DNA of 64,000 bases from Candidatus Chlorobium masyuteum. GTDB taxonomy: Bacteria > Bacteroidota > Chlorobiia > Chlorobiales > Chlorobiaceae. Numbering within the stretch: position 1 is the stretch's first letter; every line of letters begins with the position of its first letter. The notes beneath the pieces were generated by a model. That model was not told where the DNA came from. It did no database searches and saw only the letters and a program-made list of their open reading frames with translations. The translations under genes were made by a program, and so were the position numbers. The stretch covers positions 674,362 through 738,361 of the forward strand of contig NZ_JAAORA010000001.1 in assembly GCF_011601315.1 (NCBI RefSeq), in the 5' to 3' direction. This document shows, one piece after another, positions 40,944-52,265 of this stretch.

Positions 40944-41933
40944 ATGGCACAGGATACTTTTCACGTGCCGGTCCTTGCCGATGAGATCGTTGCATTTCTG
41001 GTACAAAAGCCGGGAGTCTATGTTGACGGGACTCTTGGCGGCGGAGGCCATTCGGTGGCAATTCTCCGGGCGCTCGAAAAAGCGGGATATCTCGAAAGCT
41101 CACTCCTGATAGGGATTGATCAGGATGATGCCGCTCTCCGGCAGGCAGAAGAGACGCTCAGGGAGTTCCGGAAGAATTCGGTGCTCGTCAAAGGGAATTT
41201 TGAGGAGATTTCAGGAGTGATACGAAGGGTTTGCAGCGAAAGAGAGCGCCCGTGGAAAGTTTCCGGAATTCTTCTGGATCTTGGCGTATCATCCTTTCAG
41301 ATTGACAGTGCGGAGCGGGGGTTCAGCTATCTGCGTAATGGACCGCTTGATATGCGCATGGACAGCAGCGGGCAGCGCAGCGCAGCAGATATTGTCAATA
41401 CCTGTGATGAGCGGGAGCTGGCCAAAATTTTTTACCGGTACGGAGAGGAGCCGAGAAGCCGGGCGATTTCGCGGGCGATTATCGGCTACCGCCAGAAGCA
41501 TGGCCCGATCAGCACGACAGAGGAGCTTGGAGGTATTATCCGCGCTATCGCTTATGGCGGTGATAATGTCATCAAAACCCTTTCCAGAGTGTTTCAGGCC
41601 CTCCGCATAGAGGTGAATCGTGAACTTGATGTTCTTCGTGAAGCACTTTGTGACGGTATCGAATCGCTTGAAGATCATGGGCGGATGGCGGTTATCAGCT
41701 ATCATTCACTCGAAGACCGGATCGTGAAAACAGTTTTTGCCGATAGTGCCCGAGAAGACTGGGGCCCTAAAGGAGTAGGTTTGCGGGAGCCTCTCAAGCG
41801 AGGCGCCATCAGGCTTGTTACCCGGAAACCGCTGATCGCTTCATCCGGGGAGACGGCTTCAAATTCAAGAGCACGAAGTGCGAAATTGAGAGTCATTGAA
41901 AAAAATCCGGAGGGAGGTTCCTGTGCGAGCTGA
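40944..41933 (+). CDS. rsmH: 16S rRNA (cytosine(1402)-N4)-methyltransferase
   Basis: Methylates N4 of C1402 in the ribosomal decoding centre. The 329-residue protein has FHVPVLADEIVAFL, SAM-binding YVDGTLGGGGHSVAIL, GIDQDDAALRQAEETL, GILLDLGVSSFQIDSAERGF, FQALRIEVNRELDVL and the C-terminal RSAKLRVIEK. Standard dcw order (mraZ-rsmH-ftsL). Its 3' end overlaps the ftsL-like gene by 11 bases. Confidence 0.97.
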   Translation: MAQDTFHVPVLADEIVAFLVQKPGVYVDGTLGGGGHSVAILRALEKAGYLESSLLIGIDQDDAALRQAEETLREFRKNSVLVKGNFEEISGVIRRVCSERERPWKVSGILLDLGVSSFQIDSAERGFSYLRNGPLDMRMDSSGQRSAADIVNTCDERELAKIFYRYGEEPRSRAISRAIIGYRQKHGPISTTEELGGIIRAIAYGGDNVIKTLSRVFQALRIEVNRELDVLREALCDGIESLEDHGRMAVISYHSLEDRIVKTVFADSAREDWGPKGVGLREPLKRGAIRLVTRKPLIASSGETASNSRARSAKLRVIEKNPEGGSCAS

Positions 41934-42411
41934 CAGTGTTATTATCTCAGCCCTGAAGAAGGTGCAGGGAGCGTTCAGTGGGGGGAACAGAACGGCTTCT
42001 GACAGTCAGTTTGCTCCTGTCCGTGGCGGTGAGCCCTTTTCACCCGCTCCCCCCCGTCCGGAAGCAATGCGTTCCGAGCTCTCCGGCAGTGCGTCAAACA
42101 CCAATGGCGCCAGTGAGACCGGCGGAGATCCATTTGATTTTGATATAGCTTCGTTGTTGCGGTTACGCTCTTTTTTATACCTTCTTGGCGGTACCGTTGT
42201 TTTTCTGTTTCAGACCAACAATACCCTTTCGATAATCAATCTTGCCAGAGAGAATGAGCGTCTCAGGGAGCAGATTCAGATGACATCAAGTGTGATAACC
42301 TCGCAGGAACTGAAAGTACATGAGTTGCATAGTATCCATAATATCGTGCAAACGGCCGAAACTCTTGGTCTTATGGCGTCCGGTGAACCTTCTGTGAAAC
42401 TTGCGCAATAA
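41923..42411 (+). CDS. ftsL: FtsL-like cell division protein
   Basis: Bitopic division protein by position and topology; sequence conservation of FtsL is always low. I choose the GTG at 41923, preceded by GGAGGGAGG with five bases spacing (162 residues); a TTG at 41896 lacks such a site. Residues 1-85 form a long hydrophilic, Pro/Ser/Gly-rich cytoplasmic part; a transmembrane helix (LYLLGGTVVFLF, about 93-105) precedes a periplasmic coiled coil with IINLARENERLREQIQM. The cytoplasmic extension is much longer than in E. coli FtsL (about 35 residues). Partners would be FtsQ and FtsI/FtsW, encoded in the same cluster. Confidence 0.78.
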   Translation: MRADSVIISALKKVQGAFSGGNRTASDSQFAPVRGGEPFSPAPPRPEAMRSELSGSASNTNGASETGGDPFDFDIASLLRLRSFLYLLGGTVVFLFQTNNTLSIINLARENERLREQIQMTSSVITSQELKVHELHSIHNIVQTAETLGLMASGEPSVKLAQ

Positions 42412-42442
42412 ATGATCTGCCACGATCTCAACAGGAGTGCTT

Positions 42443-44464
42443 ATGAGTGAAGAGCAGAATACCCGGCGGCCGGATGATCATGAGTTCGGGTGGCGTCTCG
42501 GGGTGGTGGTTCTCGTTTATTCTGCATTTATTGCCGCAATTATCGGCATGCTGCTCAGTATACAGGTTATCAATGTCGGCAAATACCGTCAGAAAGCGGC
42601 CCGTCAGTATGAGCGGGTGGTGACCGAGAAAGCGCAGCGCGGCGTTATTCTCGACCGGCGTTCACGAATGCTTGCCGAGAGCATCGAGTCGGTCTCTTTT
42701 TATGCCAATCCGGCAATTATCAGGAAGTCGCCGCTTTTTGATCAGAAAGGAAAGGCGGTTGTTGACCGGAAAAGCGGAAAACAGAAAACCTTTGACAACT
42801 CGGCAAAAATCGCTACGATTTTTTCCCGGCAACTCGGCATTAACCGGCTCGAGATCCTTGGAGCGTTGAGAAAGCCGAAGGGTGTCGTTGTTCTTGGTCG
42901 CAAAATTCCCGTTGCAAAAGCACTCCCGCTCATGCAGGAGAAGTATCCGGGAGTATGGTCTGACAAGGATCAGCAGCGCTACTACCTGAATGTTGCGGCT
43001 CAGGTGATCGGTTTTACCGACAGTAAAAACGAGGGGAGCAGCGGTCTTGAGTTGCAGCTCAACAAGGCATTGAAGGGTCGTGACGGAACACGAATATTTC
43101 AGCGATCCGCAACTGGCGTCCGTTATCCGGCGCCTGACGCAAAGCAGCTGGATCCCGTTAAAGGCAACACGGTTCAGCTGACTCTCGATGCCGATATACA
43201 GAGCATTGTCGAAGATGAGCTGACCAAAGCGGTTGAGCGGTTTAATGCCGATGCAGCGGCAAGTATTGTTATGGATGTCCGTACAGGAGAGATCATTGCC
43301 ATGGCAAACAATCCGGTTTTTGATCTGAACCAGAGAGGGACATGGACTCCGGAGCGATCCCGAAACCGGGCGGTAACCGACAGCTATGAGCCGGGCTCAA
43401 CCTTCAAACTGGTTATGGCGGCGGCAGCAACAGAGGTACTGAAAAGAAAAGCAACGGATATTGTCTTTGCCAATAACGGCAACATGCCGATCTATAATCT
43501 CAACATCCGTGATCACGAACCATACGGAAATATCACCTTCCGTCAGGCAATCATGTATTCAAGCAATATTGTGGCGGCAAAGACGGCCATGGCGGTCGGA
43601 AGTGCAAAGTTCAACGCCTATGCAAGAAATTTCGGTTTTGGCGTTAAAACCGGAGTCGGACTGACCGGAGAGTCGCCCGGAAGGGTTCGTACGCTTGCCC
43701 GTTGGGACAGAACCACACTCCCCTGGATGGGATACGGCTATCAGGTTATGGCGACACCGCTGCAGATCCTTCAGGCTTATGCGGCGGTCGCCAACAATGG
43801 TACGCTGATGAAGCCCTTTATTATCAAGAAGGTGACTGATGCAGAGGGAAACGTGGTCAGGGAGAGTGTTCCGGAAAAAGTGCGGCAGGTTATTTCCCCT
43901 GAAGCCGCAAGATATATCGGACGGGAGTATTTCAAGGCGGTTGTTGACAGCGGTACGGCTAAGAGTGCTTCGGTGCCGGGCATCAGTGTCGCAGGAAAGA
44001 CCGGAACTGCACGGCGCGCTGCCGGGGGTTCCTATGCCAACCCGGTCTATGTCTCATCTTTTGTCGGATATTTTCCTGTGGAGACCCCTCTGTATGCCAT
44101 TATTGTGGTTGTTGAAAATCCCAGAACAGCCTACTACGCCGCCACGGTTGCGGCGCCGGTTTTTTCCGGTATAGCCTCAAGAATGATCGCCTGTTCGGAA
44201 GAGATGCAGAAAAATCTTGCATTCCGTTCACCGCAACAGACCATGCTTGAAACGGCTAAAGCTGTTGCCGTTCCGGAACTTGTCGGACTCAGGGGAAGAG
44301 ATGCCCGGCGGATGCTTAAGTGGCTCAAGCTTGAAATGGAGTATTCAGGAGATCTGGATGGAGTTGTTGCTGCTCAGAGTGTTCTTCCCGGCAAAATGGT
44401 TGAGCTCTCCAGGGTTATCAGGGTGAAGCTTTCAGAGGGAAACCGTAACCGGAAGAGCTTATGA
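42443..44464 (+). CDS. ftsI: Division-specific penicillin-binding protein (class B transpeptidase) with PASTA domain
   Basis: Cross-links septal peptidoglycan. I choose the ATG at 42443 with AGGAG five bases upstream (673 residues). An N-terminal transmembrane helix (LVYSAFIAAIIGMLLSIQV) and the dimerisation domain (GVILDRRSRMLAESIESVSF) precede the transpeptidase: Ser319 in EPGSTFKLV (SxxK), SSN in YSSNIVAAKTA, and KTGT at 519-522. A single PASTA domain closes the protein (VAVPELVGLRGRDARRMLKW to VIRVKLSEGN). The PASTA domain is like that of SpoVD/PBP2x-type proteins. The stop overlaps the murE start by four bases. Confidence 0.95.
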   Translation: MSEEQNTRRPDDHEFGWRLGVVVLVYSAFIAAIIGMLLSIQVINVGKYRQKAARQYERVVTEKAQRGVILDRRSRMLAESIESVSFYANPAIIRKSPLFDQKGKAVVDRKSGKQKTFDNSAKIATIFSRQLGINRLEILGALRKPKGVVVLGRKIPVAKALPLMQEKYPGVWSDKDQQRYYLNVAAQVIGFTDSKNEGSSGLELQLNKALKGRDGTRIFQRSATGVRYPAPDAKQLDPVKGNTVQLTLDADIQSIVEDELTKAVERFNADAAASIVMDVRTGEIIAMANNPVFDLNQRGTWTPERSRNRAVTDSYEPGSTFKLVMAAAATEVLKRKATDIVFANNGNMPIYNLNIRDHEPYGNITFRQAIMYSSNIVAAKTAMAVGSAKFNAYARNFGFGVKTGVGLTGESPGRVRTLARWDRTTLPWMGYGYQVMATPLQILQAYAAVANNGTLMKPFIIKKVTDAEGNVVRESVPEKVRQVISPEAARYIGREYFKAVVDSGTAKSASVPGISVAGKTGTARRAAGGSYANPVYVSSFVGYFPVETPLYAIIVVVENPRTAYYAATVAAPVFSGIASRMIACSEEMQKNLAFRSPQQTMLETAKAVAVPELVGLRGRDARRMLKWLKLEMEYSGDLDGVVAAQSVLPGKMVELSRVIRVKLSEGNRNRKSL

Positions 44465-46026
44465 ATGGCTCTGAACAACGCGCAGGGATTCGGCAGGTGC
44501 CGCTTGAAAAGCTGCTCGGGGGGATCTCCGCGCTGGAGCTGGCAGGAAATCGGGAGCCTGCCGGAGAGATCACCTGTGTAACCAGTGATTCCCGTGAAGT
44601 GATTCCCGGCGCATTGTTTGTTGCCGTAAGAGGGTATTGTACCGATGGGCACCGCTTTATCAAAAGTGCTGTGGAGCGGGGGGCAGGGAGCGTCATCTGT
44701 GAAGAGATTCCTTCCGGCATAGAGGATGGTGTGCTGTTCATAAAAGTGACGGATGCGCGTATTGCTCTGGCAGAAGCGGCAAGGATTTACTATGGAGAAG
44801 CCTCTGATCAGTTGATGATTATCGGGGTTACCGGAACGAACGGCAAAACCACGACCTCTAAGCTGATAACCTCCATGCTCAATGCCCGGGGGATCTCCTG
44901 CGGTTATATAGGGACCAATCTCTGTACGTATGCAGAGCGGGAGATTCCGCTTGACCGCACCACTCCGGAAGCTCACGGACTTCATGCGCTTTTCCGCCAG
45001 ATGCTTGACGGTGGTTGCAGAGCAGTGGTGATGGAGGTCTCATCGCATGCGCTCATGTTGAAGCGGGTACACGGTATCAGGTTTCGTGCGGCGGTGTTTA
45101 CCAATCTGACACCGGAGCACCTTGATTTTCATGAAACCATGGAGGCCTATGCTTCGGCAAAACAGCTCCTTTTTGATCAGCTCACTCCTGACGGTTTTGC
45201 GGTGCTCAACCGTGATGACCCTGCCGCCCCTTTTATGGCGGAGAGGGTGCGGCCTGAAAAAATATATTGCTGCTCTCTTTCGTCGCGTCAGCCTTCCTCG
45301 CTCGCATGCGGGAACTCCTTTTTTGCCGAGATTACCAGTGCTTCGATTGCTTCAAGCCGTGTCGCACTGCATTTTCCTGAAACCGTTGTCTCCATGGAGG
45401 TAAGGCTTCCGGGCAGCTTTAATGTCATGAATATGCTGGAAGCCGCATCGGTTGGATTTGGTATGGGTCTTGATCCCGATGAGATATGCCGTTCGCTCTC
45501 TCTGGTCTCGGCTGTTGAGGGCCGGATGGAGCGGGTTGGCGAGAGTTGTTCGGGAGGGATGGCTTTTGTTGATTATGCGCACACGCCGGATGCGCTTTTC
45601 AAGGCGCTCTCAACCCTTCGGGCGCTGAAGGACGAGCACTCCCGTCTGGTCGTCGTTTTTGGCTGCGGAGGAAACAGGGACCGGTCGAAACGACCGGAAA
45701 TGGGCCGTATTGCCTCGGAGCTTGCTGATGAAGTGATCATTACCTCTGATAACCCCCGGGACGAGGATCCGGAAGCTATTCTGGATGCAATAGAGCAGGG
45801 TATGAACCGCAGCGGCCGATACCGGAGAATAATCGACAGGGCTGAGGCCATAAGGGTTGCCGTGTCGATGATCAGGACGGGAGATGTCCTTCTTGTGGCC
45901 GGAAAGGGTCACGAAAAGTATCAGGAAATTTCCGGCAGAAAAGCGTTCTTTTCAGACCGTGAACAATTATTAACCTCTATGCAGCACAGCTGCGAAGGAG
46001 AACCGGAGAAGGAGTGCGAGCGATGA
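44461..46026 (+). CDS. murE: UDP-MurNAc-tripeptide synthetase (diaminopimelate-adding)
   Basis: Adds the third amino acid to UDP-MurNAc-Ala-Glu. The 521-residue Mur ligase has the N-terminal VTSDSREVIPGALFVAVRG, ATP-binding GVTGTNGKTTTSKLI (Lys129), FTNLTPEHLDFH, and DNPR at 430-433 (SDNPRDEDP), the motif that selects meso-diaminopimelate rather than lysine. This agrees with the dapD gene in the window. ATGA overlaps at both ends link it tightly to ftsI and murF. Confidence 0.96.
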   Translation: MNGSEQRAGIRQVPLEKLLGGISALELAGNREPAGEITCVTSDSREVIPGALFVAVRGYCTDGHRFIKSAVERGAGSVICEEIPSGIEDGVLFIKVTDARIALAEAARIYYGEASDQLMIIGVTGTNGKTTTSKLITSMLNARGISCGYIGTNLCTYAEREIPLDRTTPEAHGLHALFRQMLDGGCRAVVMEVSSHALMLKRVHGIRFRAAVFTNLTPEHLDFHETMEAYASAKQLLFDQLTPDGFAVLNRDDPAAPFMAERVRPEKIYCCSLSSRQPSSLACGNSFFAEITSASIASSRVALHFPETVVSMEVRLPGSFNVMNMLEAASVGFGMGLDPDEICRSLSLVSAVEGRMERVGESCSGGMAFVDYAHTPDALFKALSTLRALKDEHSRLVVVFGCGGNRDRSKRPEMGRIASELADEVIITSDNPRDEDPEAILDAIEQGMNRSGRYRRIIDRAEAIRVAVSMIRTGDVLLVAGKGHEKYQEISGRKAFFSDREQLLTSMQHSCEGEPEKECER

Positions 46027-47438
46027 ACGGTGTTTTGAGTGTGGAAGATTTCAGGGGGATTGGCGATGTTGTTACACATGGTTCTCCACTCCTGACGATT
46101 ACTGCGCCTGTAGTGGTTATTGATTCACGGGAGGTGAAAGGGGGCGAACTGTTTGTTGCCCTGAAGGGGGAGCGAACCGATGGCCACTGTTATGTAAGCA
46201 ATGTTTTTCAGCAGGGGGCAAGCTGGGTGATGGTCAGCCGTGAGTGGTATGAAAAAGAGGGCTCTCCACAGCCTCCGGAAGGCAAAGGGTTTATTGTGAC
46301 CGTTGATCCCGTTGCGGGCCTGCAGCAGCTTGCATTATGCTACCGTAACACCTTTTCCATTCCCGTTGTGGCTATCGGTGGCAGCAATGGAAAGACTACG
46401 ACCAAGGAGATGGTCGCTTCGGTACTTGCAACCGGCTTCACGGTGCACATGAGCCAGGGGAACAGGAACAATCATCTTGGTGTACCGCTCACCCTGCTTC
46501 AGATACGGCCCGATACCGGTATTGCGGTTGTTGAAGTTGGAATAAACCATCCCGGAGAGATGGAGGAGCTGACGGCCATTGCCAGGCCGACCCACGGTCT
46601 GTTGACCAATATCGGCCATGAGCACCTGGAGTTTCTCATTGATCTTGATGGTGTTGCGGCTGCTGAAACACAGCTTTTCACCTATCTGCAGGAGAGTGGC
46701 GGAACCGCTTTTGTAAACGGTGATGATGCACGGCTCAGGTCTGCCGGAGAGGCGCTTGATGGGCCGGTCATCTACGGAACAGCTGAACTCCCGGGCCGGC
46801 TCTGTTGGGCGAGGGATATCAGCGTTTGCCGGGATGGCCGCATCTCGTTCGTGTTGTGTTCAACCGATCGAACTGAACCGGTTACCCTGAACTTTACCGG
46901 AAAACATAATGTGATCAATGCGGTTGCGGCGGCAGCTGTCGGCCTTCATTTCGGGCTTCCTCTCTCCCGTATCAGGGAGGGGCTTGAATCTCTGGTTCCG
47001 GCTACCGGCTGGAAACGGCTCGAAGTAATGGATTCCTTCGGCCTCCGTATTCTCAATGACACCTATAATGCCAACTCCGACTCCATGCGTCTGGCCATTG
47101 ATGCCCTGTGTGATCTGCCCTGTGAAGGCAAACGCATAGCGGTGCTTGGAGATATGCTTGAACTCGGTGCCGCCGGAGATGTTGAACATGAGTCGATTGG
47201 CCGCTATATTCACCAGAGCCGCGTTGACCTGCTCTTTGTTTATGGAGAGAAAGCGCGGTTGATCTGCCTGGAGTCACCGGGAAACTGCCAGGGTCACTTT
47301 TCAACTCATGAAGAGCTGCTTGAGGCACTGCTTGATGCGGTGCATGACGGGGACGCGATTCTTTTCAAGGGGTCAAGGGGGATGAAGCTTGAGCGTGTGG
47401 TTGAGGCACTCATGAACGTACGAACCAATAACAGGTAA
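46023..47438 (+). CDS. murF: UDP-MurNAc-tripeptide:D-Ala-D-Ala ligase
   Basis: Adds D-Ala-D-Ala to complete the cytoplasmic pentapeptide precursor. I choose the ATG at 46023, which overlaps the murE stop (ATGA) and has GAAGGAG eight bases upstream; a GTG at 46014 falls on that site. The 471-residue protein has [23 protein letters not shown]-binding [57 protein letters not shown] and [18 protein letters not shown]. The D-Ala-D-Ala ligase gene (ddl) is not in this cluster. Confidence 0.96.
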   Translation: MNGVLSVEDFRGIGDVVTHGSPLLTITAPVVVIDSREVKGGELFVALKGERTDGHCYVSNVFQQGASWVMVSREWYEKEGSPQPPEGKGFIVTVDPVAGLQQLALCYRNTFSIPVVAIGGSNGKTTTKEMVASVLATGFTVHMSQGNRNNHLGVPLTLLQIRPDTGIAVVEVGINHPGEMEELTAIARPTHGLLTNIGHEHLEFLIDLDGVAAAETQLFTYLQESGGTAFVNGDDARLRSAGEALDGPVIYGTAELPGRLCWARDISVCRDGRISFVLCSTDRTEPVTLNFTGKHNVINAVAAAAVGLHFGLPLSRIREGLESLVPATGWKRLEVMDSFGLRILNDTYNANSDSMRLAIDALCDLPCEGKRIAVLGDMLELGAAGDVEHESIGRYIHQSRVDLLFVYGEKARLICLESPGNCQGHFSTHEELLEALLDAVHDGDAILFKGSRGMKLERVVEALMNVRTNNR

Positions 47439-47445
47439 GATTACA

Positions 47446-48552
47446 ATGCTTTATTATCTGCTGAAGTACATCAATGATCTCTTTCACCCACCGGTACTTC
47501 GGGTTATTGAGTATCTCACCTTCAGGGCAAGTGCCGCAGCTATTACGGCGCTTTTGATCACCCTGTTTGTCGGGCCGGGATTCATCAACTACCTTAAATC
47601 CCGGATTATTGAGCCGATCAAGGAGGAGGCTCCTCCTGAGCACCGGAAGAAAAAAGCGGTGCCGACAATGGGCGGGCTGCTTATTATCTTTTCCATAGAG
47701 ATCTCGGTCCTGCTTTGGTCGAAATTCAATGATCCGCATGTCTGGCTGATTATGCTTGCGGTACTCTGGATGGGTGTAATCGGTTTTATTGATGATTACC
47801 GGAAGGTGGTGCTTAAAATCAAGGGAGGTCTTTCGGCCCGCTACAAGCTGATAGGCCAGGTCACTCTCGGACTGGTGATAGGGCTCTATACCTGGTTCGA
47901 TCCCGCTTTTTCCGTGCTGCTGTCAACGACAACGGTTCCGTTTTTCAAATACCTGACCATCGATTACGGGATTTTTTATATCCCTATCGTTATTTTTATC
48001 ATTACTGCAGTCTCCAATGCGGTCAACCTCACCGATGGGCTTGACGGGCTTGCTTCCGGCAGCTCTGCCATCGTGGTTATGGGCCTTGGCGGCTTCTCCT
48101 ATCTTGCCGGAAACGCGGTCTATGCAAGCTATCTCAATATTCCCTTTATTGCCGGTGGAGGAGAGATTGCCGTGGTCTGTATGGCCATTGTCATGTCCTG
48201 CGTAGGCTTTTTATGGTTCAACTCCAATCCTGCCGAAATATTCATGGGTGATACCGGTTCGCTTGCCCTCGGCAGCGCTATTGCGGTTATCGCACTGCTT
48301 ATCAAGCAGGAGCTGCTCCTTCCGGTGATGGCGGGTATATTTTTTCTTGAGACGCTCTCGGTCTCCCTTCAGGTACTCTATTTCAAGTATACAAAAATGC
48401 GCTTTGGCCAGGGACGCCGTATTTTCCTTATGGCACCGCTGCATCACCATTTTCAATTGAAAGGGTGGGCGGAACAGAAGATTGTTATCAGGTTCTGGAT
48501 TGTGACGATTCTCTTTTTTCTTGCCAGTCTCATGACCTTAAAACTCAGATAA
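47446..48552 (+). CDS. mraY: Phospho-N-acetylmuramoyl-pentapeptide transferase
   Basis: Integral membrane enzyme that transfers phospho-MurNAc-pentapeptide to undecaprenyl phosphate, making lipid I. The 368-residue protein has about ten membrane segments and the catalytic motifs [24 protein letters not shown] (the Asp pair), [38 protein letters not shown] and [13 protein letters not shown]. The start ATG at 47446 is seven bases after the murF stop. Confidence 0.97.
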   Translation: MLYYLLKYINDLFHPPVLRVIEYLTFRASAAAITALLITLFVGPGFINYLKSRIIEPIKEEAPPEHRKKKAVPTMGGLLIIFSIEISVLLWSKFNDPHVWLIMLAVLWMGVIGFIDDYRKVVLKIKGGLSARYKLIGQVTLGLVIGLYTWFDPAFSVLLSTTTVPFFKYLTIDYGIFYIPIVIFIITAVSNAVNLTDGLDGLASGSSAIVVMGLGGFSYLAGNAVYASYLNIPFIAGGGEIAVVCMAIVMSCVGFLWFNSNPAEIFMGDTGSLALGSAIAVIALLIKQELLLPVMAGIFFLETLSVSLQVLYFKYTKMRFGQGRRIFLMAPLHHHFQLKGWAEQKIVIRFWIVTILFFLASLMTLKLR

Positions 48553-48557
48553 GGGCT

Positions 48558-49955
48558 ATGGATCTATCCGGAAAAAAAGTTACGGTCCTTGGTGCCGCCA
48601 AAAGCGGTATTGCTGCAGCGGCACTGCTCCACAACAAAGGCGCACAGGTACTGGTCAGCGAACTGGGCAGGATCGGAGCGGCAGCACAGCAGTCACTTCA
48701 TGAGCTGAACATCCCGTTTGAAGAGGAGGGTCACTCCGGCCGGGTTTATGATGCCGATCTCTGTGTCATCAGCCCCGGGATACCACCTACGGCAAAGGTT
48801 GTACAAGCCATGCAGGAGAGAGGTATTGCGATCTTCAGCGAGATTGAGATAGCCGCTCTTTTCTGCCGGGCAAGAGTTGTCGGTATAACCGGTACGGATG
48901 GCAAAACCACCACCGCCACCTTGATTCACCGGATATGCGAAGCTGACGGCCTGCTGCACAACTATCGGGCATTCAGTGTCGGCAATATCGGCATACCGTT
49001 TTCGTCGATGGTTCTGGAGATGCATCCCCGGGATGTTGCTGTCGTCGAGCTGAGCAGTTACCAGCTGGAGCGCTGTGTTGCCTTCCGCCCCGATATTGCG
49101 GTGATTACCAATATTACACCGGATCACCTTGCCCGTTATGAGGGTGATATGCATCGGTATGCGGCAGCGAAATTCAGGATTTATCAGAATCAGGGGGAGC
49201 GCGACACGCTCATATACAATGATGATGATCCCCTGCTCAGTAAACATTTTGCCGTTGACTCCGCCAGATTTCCTTTTCAGATAGTTCCATTCCGGATGGA
49301 TCAGCGCGAAGCAGACGGGAGTGGCCGGAGCATGGTTTTTCTTGATAACGAGAGGGTGGTTTTCCGCACCGTGAGCGGAGAGGAAAGGGTTGTGGCGACA
49401 GCGGATTTTCTGAAAGAGAGTTTTCGGGGTCGTCATAATATTTATAATGTACTCGCGGCAGTTGCGGTCTCAAAGGTACTGGGTATCGAGAGCGGGGTTC
49501 TCCGTGACGTGCTTTCGGATTTCACCGGGGTCGAGCACCGTCAGGAGTTTGTCATGACCATCAACGGTTCCGGCTGGATCAACGACTCAAAAGCGACAAA
49601 CCTCAACGCCATGCGCCAGGCGCTCGAATCGGCACCGGGAAAGGTGGTTCTGATTGCCGGCGGACAGGACAAGGGAAATGATTATGCAACCATAGCCGGG
49701 CTGGTCCGAACAAAGGTTGCTCTGATTGTCGCTATCGGTGAATCAAAAGAGAAGCTTGTTTCGGCTTTTGAGGGTGTTGTCCCCGTCAGGCCGGCAGAGT
49801 CGCTTCAGGCGGCGGTTGCCATGGCTCGAAACGCTGTTGAGCGTGGCGAGAGCGTCCTCTTTTCACCGGGGTGTGCAAGTTTTGACATGTTCGAGAATTT
49901 CGAGGATCGCGGCAGGCAGTTTAAACAATGCGTTCAACAGTTACCCTCATGCTGA
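48558..49955 (+). CDS. murD: UDP-MurNAc-L-alanine:D-glutamate ligase
   Basis: Adds D-glutamate to UDP-MurNAc-L-Ala. The family N-terminus [20 protein letters not shown] starts at the ATG at 48558, five bases after mraY; the longer frame from 48465 reads mraY out of frame. The 465-residue protein has ATP-binding [47 protein letters not shown] and the C-terminal domain [20 protein letters not shown] with [12 protein letters not shown]. The ftsW start lies inside its 3' end. Confidence 0.96.
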   Translation: MDLSGKKVTVLGAAKSGIAAAALLHNKGAQVLVSELGRIGAAAQQSLHELNIPFEEEGHSGRVYDADLCVISPGIPPTAKVVQAMQERGIAIFSEIEIAALFCRARVVGITGTDGKTTTATLIHRICEADGLLHNYRAFSVGNIGIPFSSMVLEMHPRDVAVVELSSYQLERCVAFRPDIAVITNITPDHLARYEGDMHRYAAAKFRIYQNQGERDTLIYNDDDPLLSKHFAVDSARFPFQIVPFRMDQREADGSGRSMVFLDNERVVFRTVSGEERVVATADFLKESFRGRHNIYNVLAAVAVSKVLGIESGVLRDVLSDFTGVEHRQEFVMTINGSGWINDSKATNLNAMRQALESAPGKVVLIAGGQDKGNDYATIAGLVRTKVALIVAIGESKEKLVSAFEGVVPVRPAESLQAAVAMARNAVERGESVLFSPGCASFDMFENFEDRGRQFKQCVQQLPSC

Positions 49956-51142
49956 ATACTCCTCAACATCACGCATCCAAAGAGGGGGCTGCTCCTGAAG
50001 CCTTGTCGCTTCCTTCCCGCGGGGAGGGAATTGCCGGAAAACTGCTCATGCTCATAGTTGCCATTCTCATGTGCATCGGGGTGGTTGTTGTGTACAGCAG
50101 CGGAGCCGGATGGGCTGAGACGAAATATGCGAGCACTGAATATTTTTTATGGAGGCAGCTTACCTTTTCCCTGCTCGGAATAGTCACTATCGTTTTGATT
50201 GCCCAGCTTGACTATCACGTTTTCTGGAAAACCAGCAAGATTATTCTTGCTGTCAGCATTGTGCTGCTGACGCTTCTTCTTGCCCTGAAAGCGGTTGGTA
50301 TTATTTCCGGTGCGGCGCGCTGGATAGGTTTTGGTCCGCTCAAATTTCAGGTATCCGATTTTGCCAAATACGCCCTGATTTTTCATTTTTCCCGTCTCAT
50401 CAGCGAAAAGCAGAGTTATATCAAGGATCTCAACAGCTCGTTCTATCCCCTGCTTACCATTCTTTTGACTGTTGTTTGTCTTGTGGCTCTTGAGCCGAAC
50501 TTCAGTACGGCATCACTGATCGCCATGATCGGCTTTATGCTGATGTTTATAGGCGGGGTCAGCATTCGTCATCTGCTGCTTACCGCATTGCCCCTGATTC
50601 CTGTCGCGGCCGTCTTTGCCATTGCAGCGCCCTACCGGGTAGCACGTCTGCTCTCATTTTTCAGCGGAGATGAGAAAGGGATGAGCTATCAGGTTGTCCA
50701 GGCGTTGATCGGCCTCGGAAACGGCGGGCTGTTCGGTCTTGGCATCGGTGCCAGCAAGCAGCGCCAGCTCTATCTGCCGCTCTCCTATAACGATTTTGTC
50801 TTTGTCGTTGTCGGCGAAGAGTATGGATTTTTAGGCGCCCTTGCGGTTATTGCACTTTTTGCCGGATTTTTTTTCTGTGGCCTAATCATCGCAAAGCATG
50901 CCCCGGATAATTTCGGCAAGTATGTTGCCAGCGGCATCACCATGGCGATCTCTCTTTTTGCATTTATCAATATTGCTGTTGCCTGCCATCTGCTGCCGAC
51001 AACGGGTGTTGCGCTGCCCTTTATCAGTTATGGCGGTACCGCACTGCTCTTCAACTCCCTCGGAGTTGGTATTCTGATGAGCATCTCCCGTTACAAGAAA
51101 CGCGAGCTTGACCGGATTGTCAGGAATGAGGCTACCAAATAA
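49928..51142 (+). CDS. ftsW: Septal peptidoglycan glycosyltransferase FtsW
   Basis: SEDS-family polymerase acting with the class B penicillin-binding protein FtsI at the septum. The 404-residue protein has about ten membrane segments; signatures are [35 protein letters not shown] (SEDS catalytic region), [34 protein letters not shown] and [20 protein letters not shown]. The start may be the ATG at 49928 (28-base overlap with murD) or the one at 49949 (seven-base overlap); neither has a clear ribosome-binding site. A cytoplasmic N-terminal tail of about 30 residues precedes the first helix. Confidence 0.95.
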   Translation: MRSTVTLMLNTPQHHASKEGAAPEALSLPSRGEGIAGKLLMLIVAILMCIGVVVVYSSGAGWAETKYASTEYFLWRQLTFSLLGIVTIVLIAQLDYHVFWKTSKIILAVSIVLLTLLLALKAVGIISGAARWIGFGPLKFQVSDFAKYALIFHFSRLISEKQSYIKDLNSSFYPLLTILLTVVCLVALEPNFSTASLIAMIGFMLMFIGGVSIRHLLLTALPLIPVAAVFAIAAPYRVARLLSFFSGDEKGMSYQVVQALIGLGNGGLFGLGIGASKQRQLYLPLSYNDFVFVVVGEEYGFLGALAVIALFAGFFFCGLIIAKHAPDNFGKYVASGITMAISLFAFINIAVACHLLPTTGVALPFISYGGTALLFNSLGVGILMSISRYKKRELDRIVRNEATK

Positions 51143-51154
51143 AAGGATGGTTCC

Positions 51155-52252
51155 ATGAAAGTGCTTTTTGCCGGCGGCGGAACAGGCGGGCATTTGTATC
51201 CGGCAGTAGCTATGGCCGGTGAACTGCGCAAGCTTGTGGCGGAGGTCGAAGTCTCTTTTGCCGGGACAACCAGTGGCATTGAGGCGACCGAAGTCCCGAG
51301 ACTCGGTTACAGCCTCCACCTGATTCCGGTAAAAGGGCTGAAAAGAGGGCTCTCTCCCTCCAATATTCTGGCAAATCTCGGGATCATTTCCGGCTTTGCG
51401 GCCTCGGTTTTCCGGGCGGCGGCCCTGATCCGGCGTGAGGCACCTGATGTTGTGGTCGGTACCGGAGGATTTGTCAGTGCACCGGTGCTCCTTGCGGCCC
51501 AGCTGACGGGCAAAAAAACACTCATCCAGGAGCAGAATGCTTTTCCGGGTGTCACAACAAAGCTGCTTTCACTTCTGGCAAGCGAAATCCATCTTGCATT
51601 TGAAGATGCACGCAGGTTTATTCCGGGATCAAGAGCGGTCTATATTACCGGCAATCCGGCCCGGTCATTTGAACTGCACTCCCCTCATGAGGCAAGGGCG
51701 GGTTTCGGCCTGCATGAAGATCGCCCCACCCTTCTCGTCTTCGGAGGGAGCCGTGGCGCGCGCTCAATCAACAATGCCATACTTCAGCGGGTTCCGGAGA
51801 TAACGGCATCATCAAACATACTCTGGCAGACCGGGGCTCTTGACTTTGAGCGGATCAAAAAGCAGGTGGTTCCCTCCCCTTATCTTGCGGTTTGTCCGTA
51901 TATTGAGGAGATGGGTGCTGCATACAGCGCGGCAGACCTGGTTGTGTGCCGGGCGGGAGCATCATCAATTGCGGAGCTTACAAATCTTGGAAAGCCTTCG
52001 GTGCTTGTCCCTTATCCCTATGCGACCGGCGACCATCAGCGCCATAATGCAAGGGCACTGGTAAAGGACGGGGCAGCCATGGTGATTGAGGATGACCATC
52101 TTGGAGATTCGGATTCAATTAAAAAAATTCTTGAGCTGCTGCATAATCCGGGAAAACTGAAAAGCATGGGCACCGAATCGGTAAAACTGGGCTATCCTGA
52201 CGCAGCCCGTCAACTTGCCCTGCGGATTATAACGCTTGCCAAAAAACATTAA
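51155..52252 (+). CDS. murG: UDP-GlcNAc:undecaprenyl-pyrophosphoryl-MurNAc-pentapeptide transferase
   Basis: Membrane-associated GT-B glycosyltransferase that converts lipid I to lipid II. The 365-residue protein has the N-terminal loop [73 protein letters not shown] and [20 protein letters not shown] with [18 protein letters not shown] seven bases before the ATG supports the start. It lies 12 bases after ftsW. Confidence 0.97.
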   Translation: MKVLFAGGGTGGHLYPAVAMAGELRKLVAEVEVSFAGTTSGIEATEVPRLGYSLHLIPVKGLKRGLSPSNILANLGIISGFAASVFRAAALIRREAPDVVVGTGGFVSAPVLLAAQLTGKKTLIQEQNAFPGVTTKLLSLLASEIHLAFEDARRFIPGSRAVYITGNPARSFELHSPHEARAGFGLHEDRPTLLVFGGSRGARSINNAILQRVPEITASSNILWQTGALDFERIKKQVVPSPYLAVCPYIEEMGAAYSAADLVVCRAGASSIAELTNLGKPSVLVPYPYATGDHQRHNARALVKDGAAMVIEDDHLGDSDSIKKILELLHNPGKLKSMGTESVKLGYPDAARQLALRIITLAKKH

Positions 52253-52265
52253 GGAGTAACGTTTC

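Noticed and set aside
40955-40975. TTTTCACGTGCCGG near the rsmH start as a third parS site
   Set aside because: Only the left half and core match; the right arm is not the complement, so it is not a parS palindrome.
48693-49436. 247-codon minus-strand frame
   Set aside because: Antisense shadow of murD.
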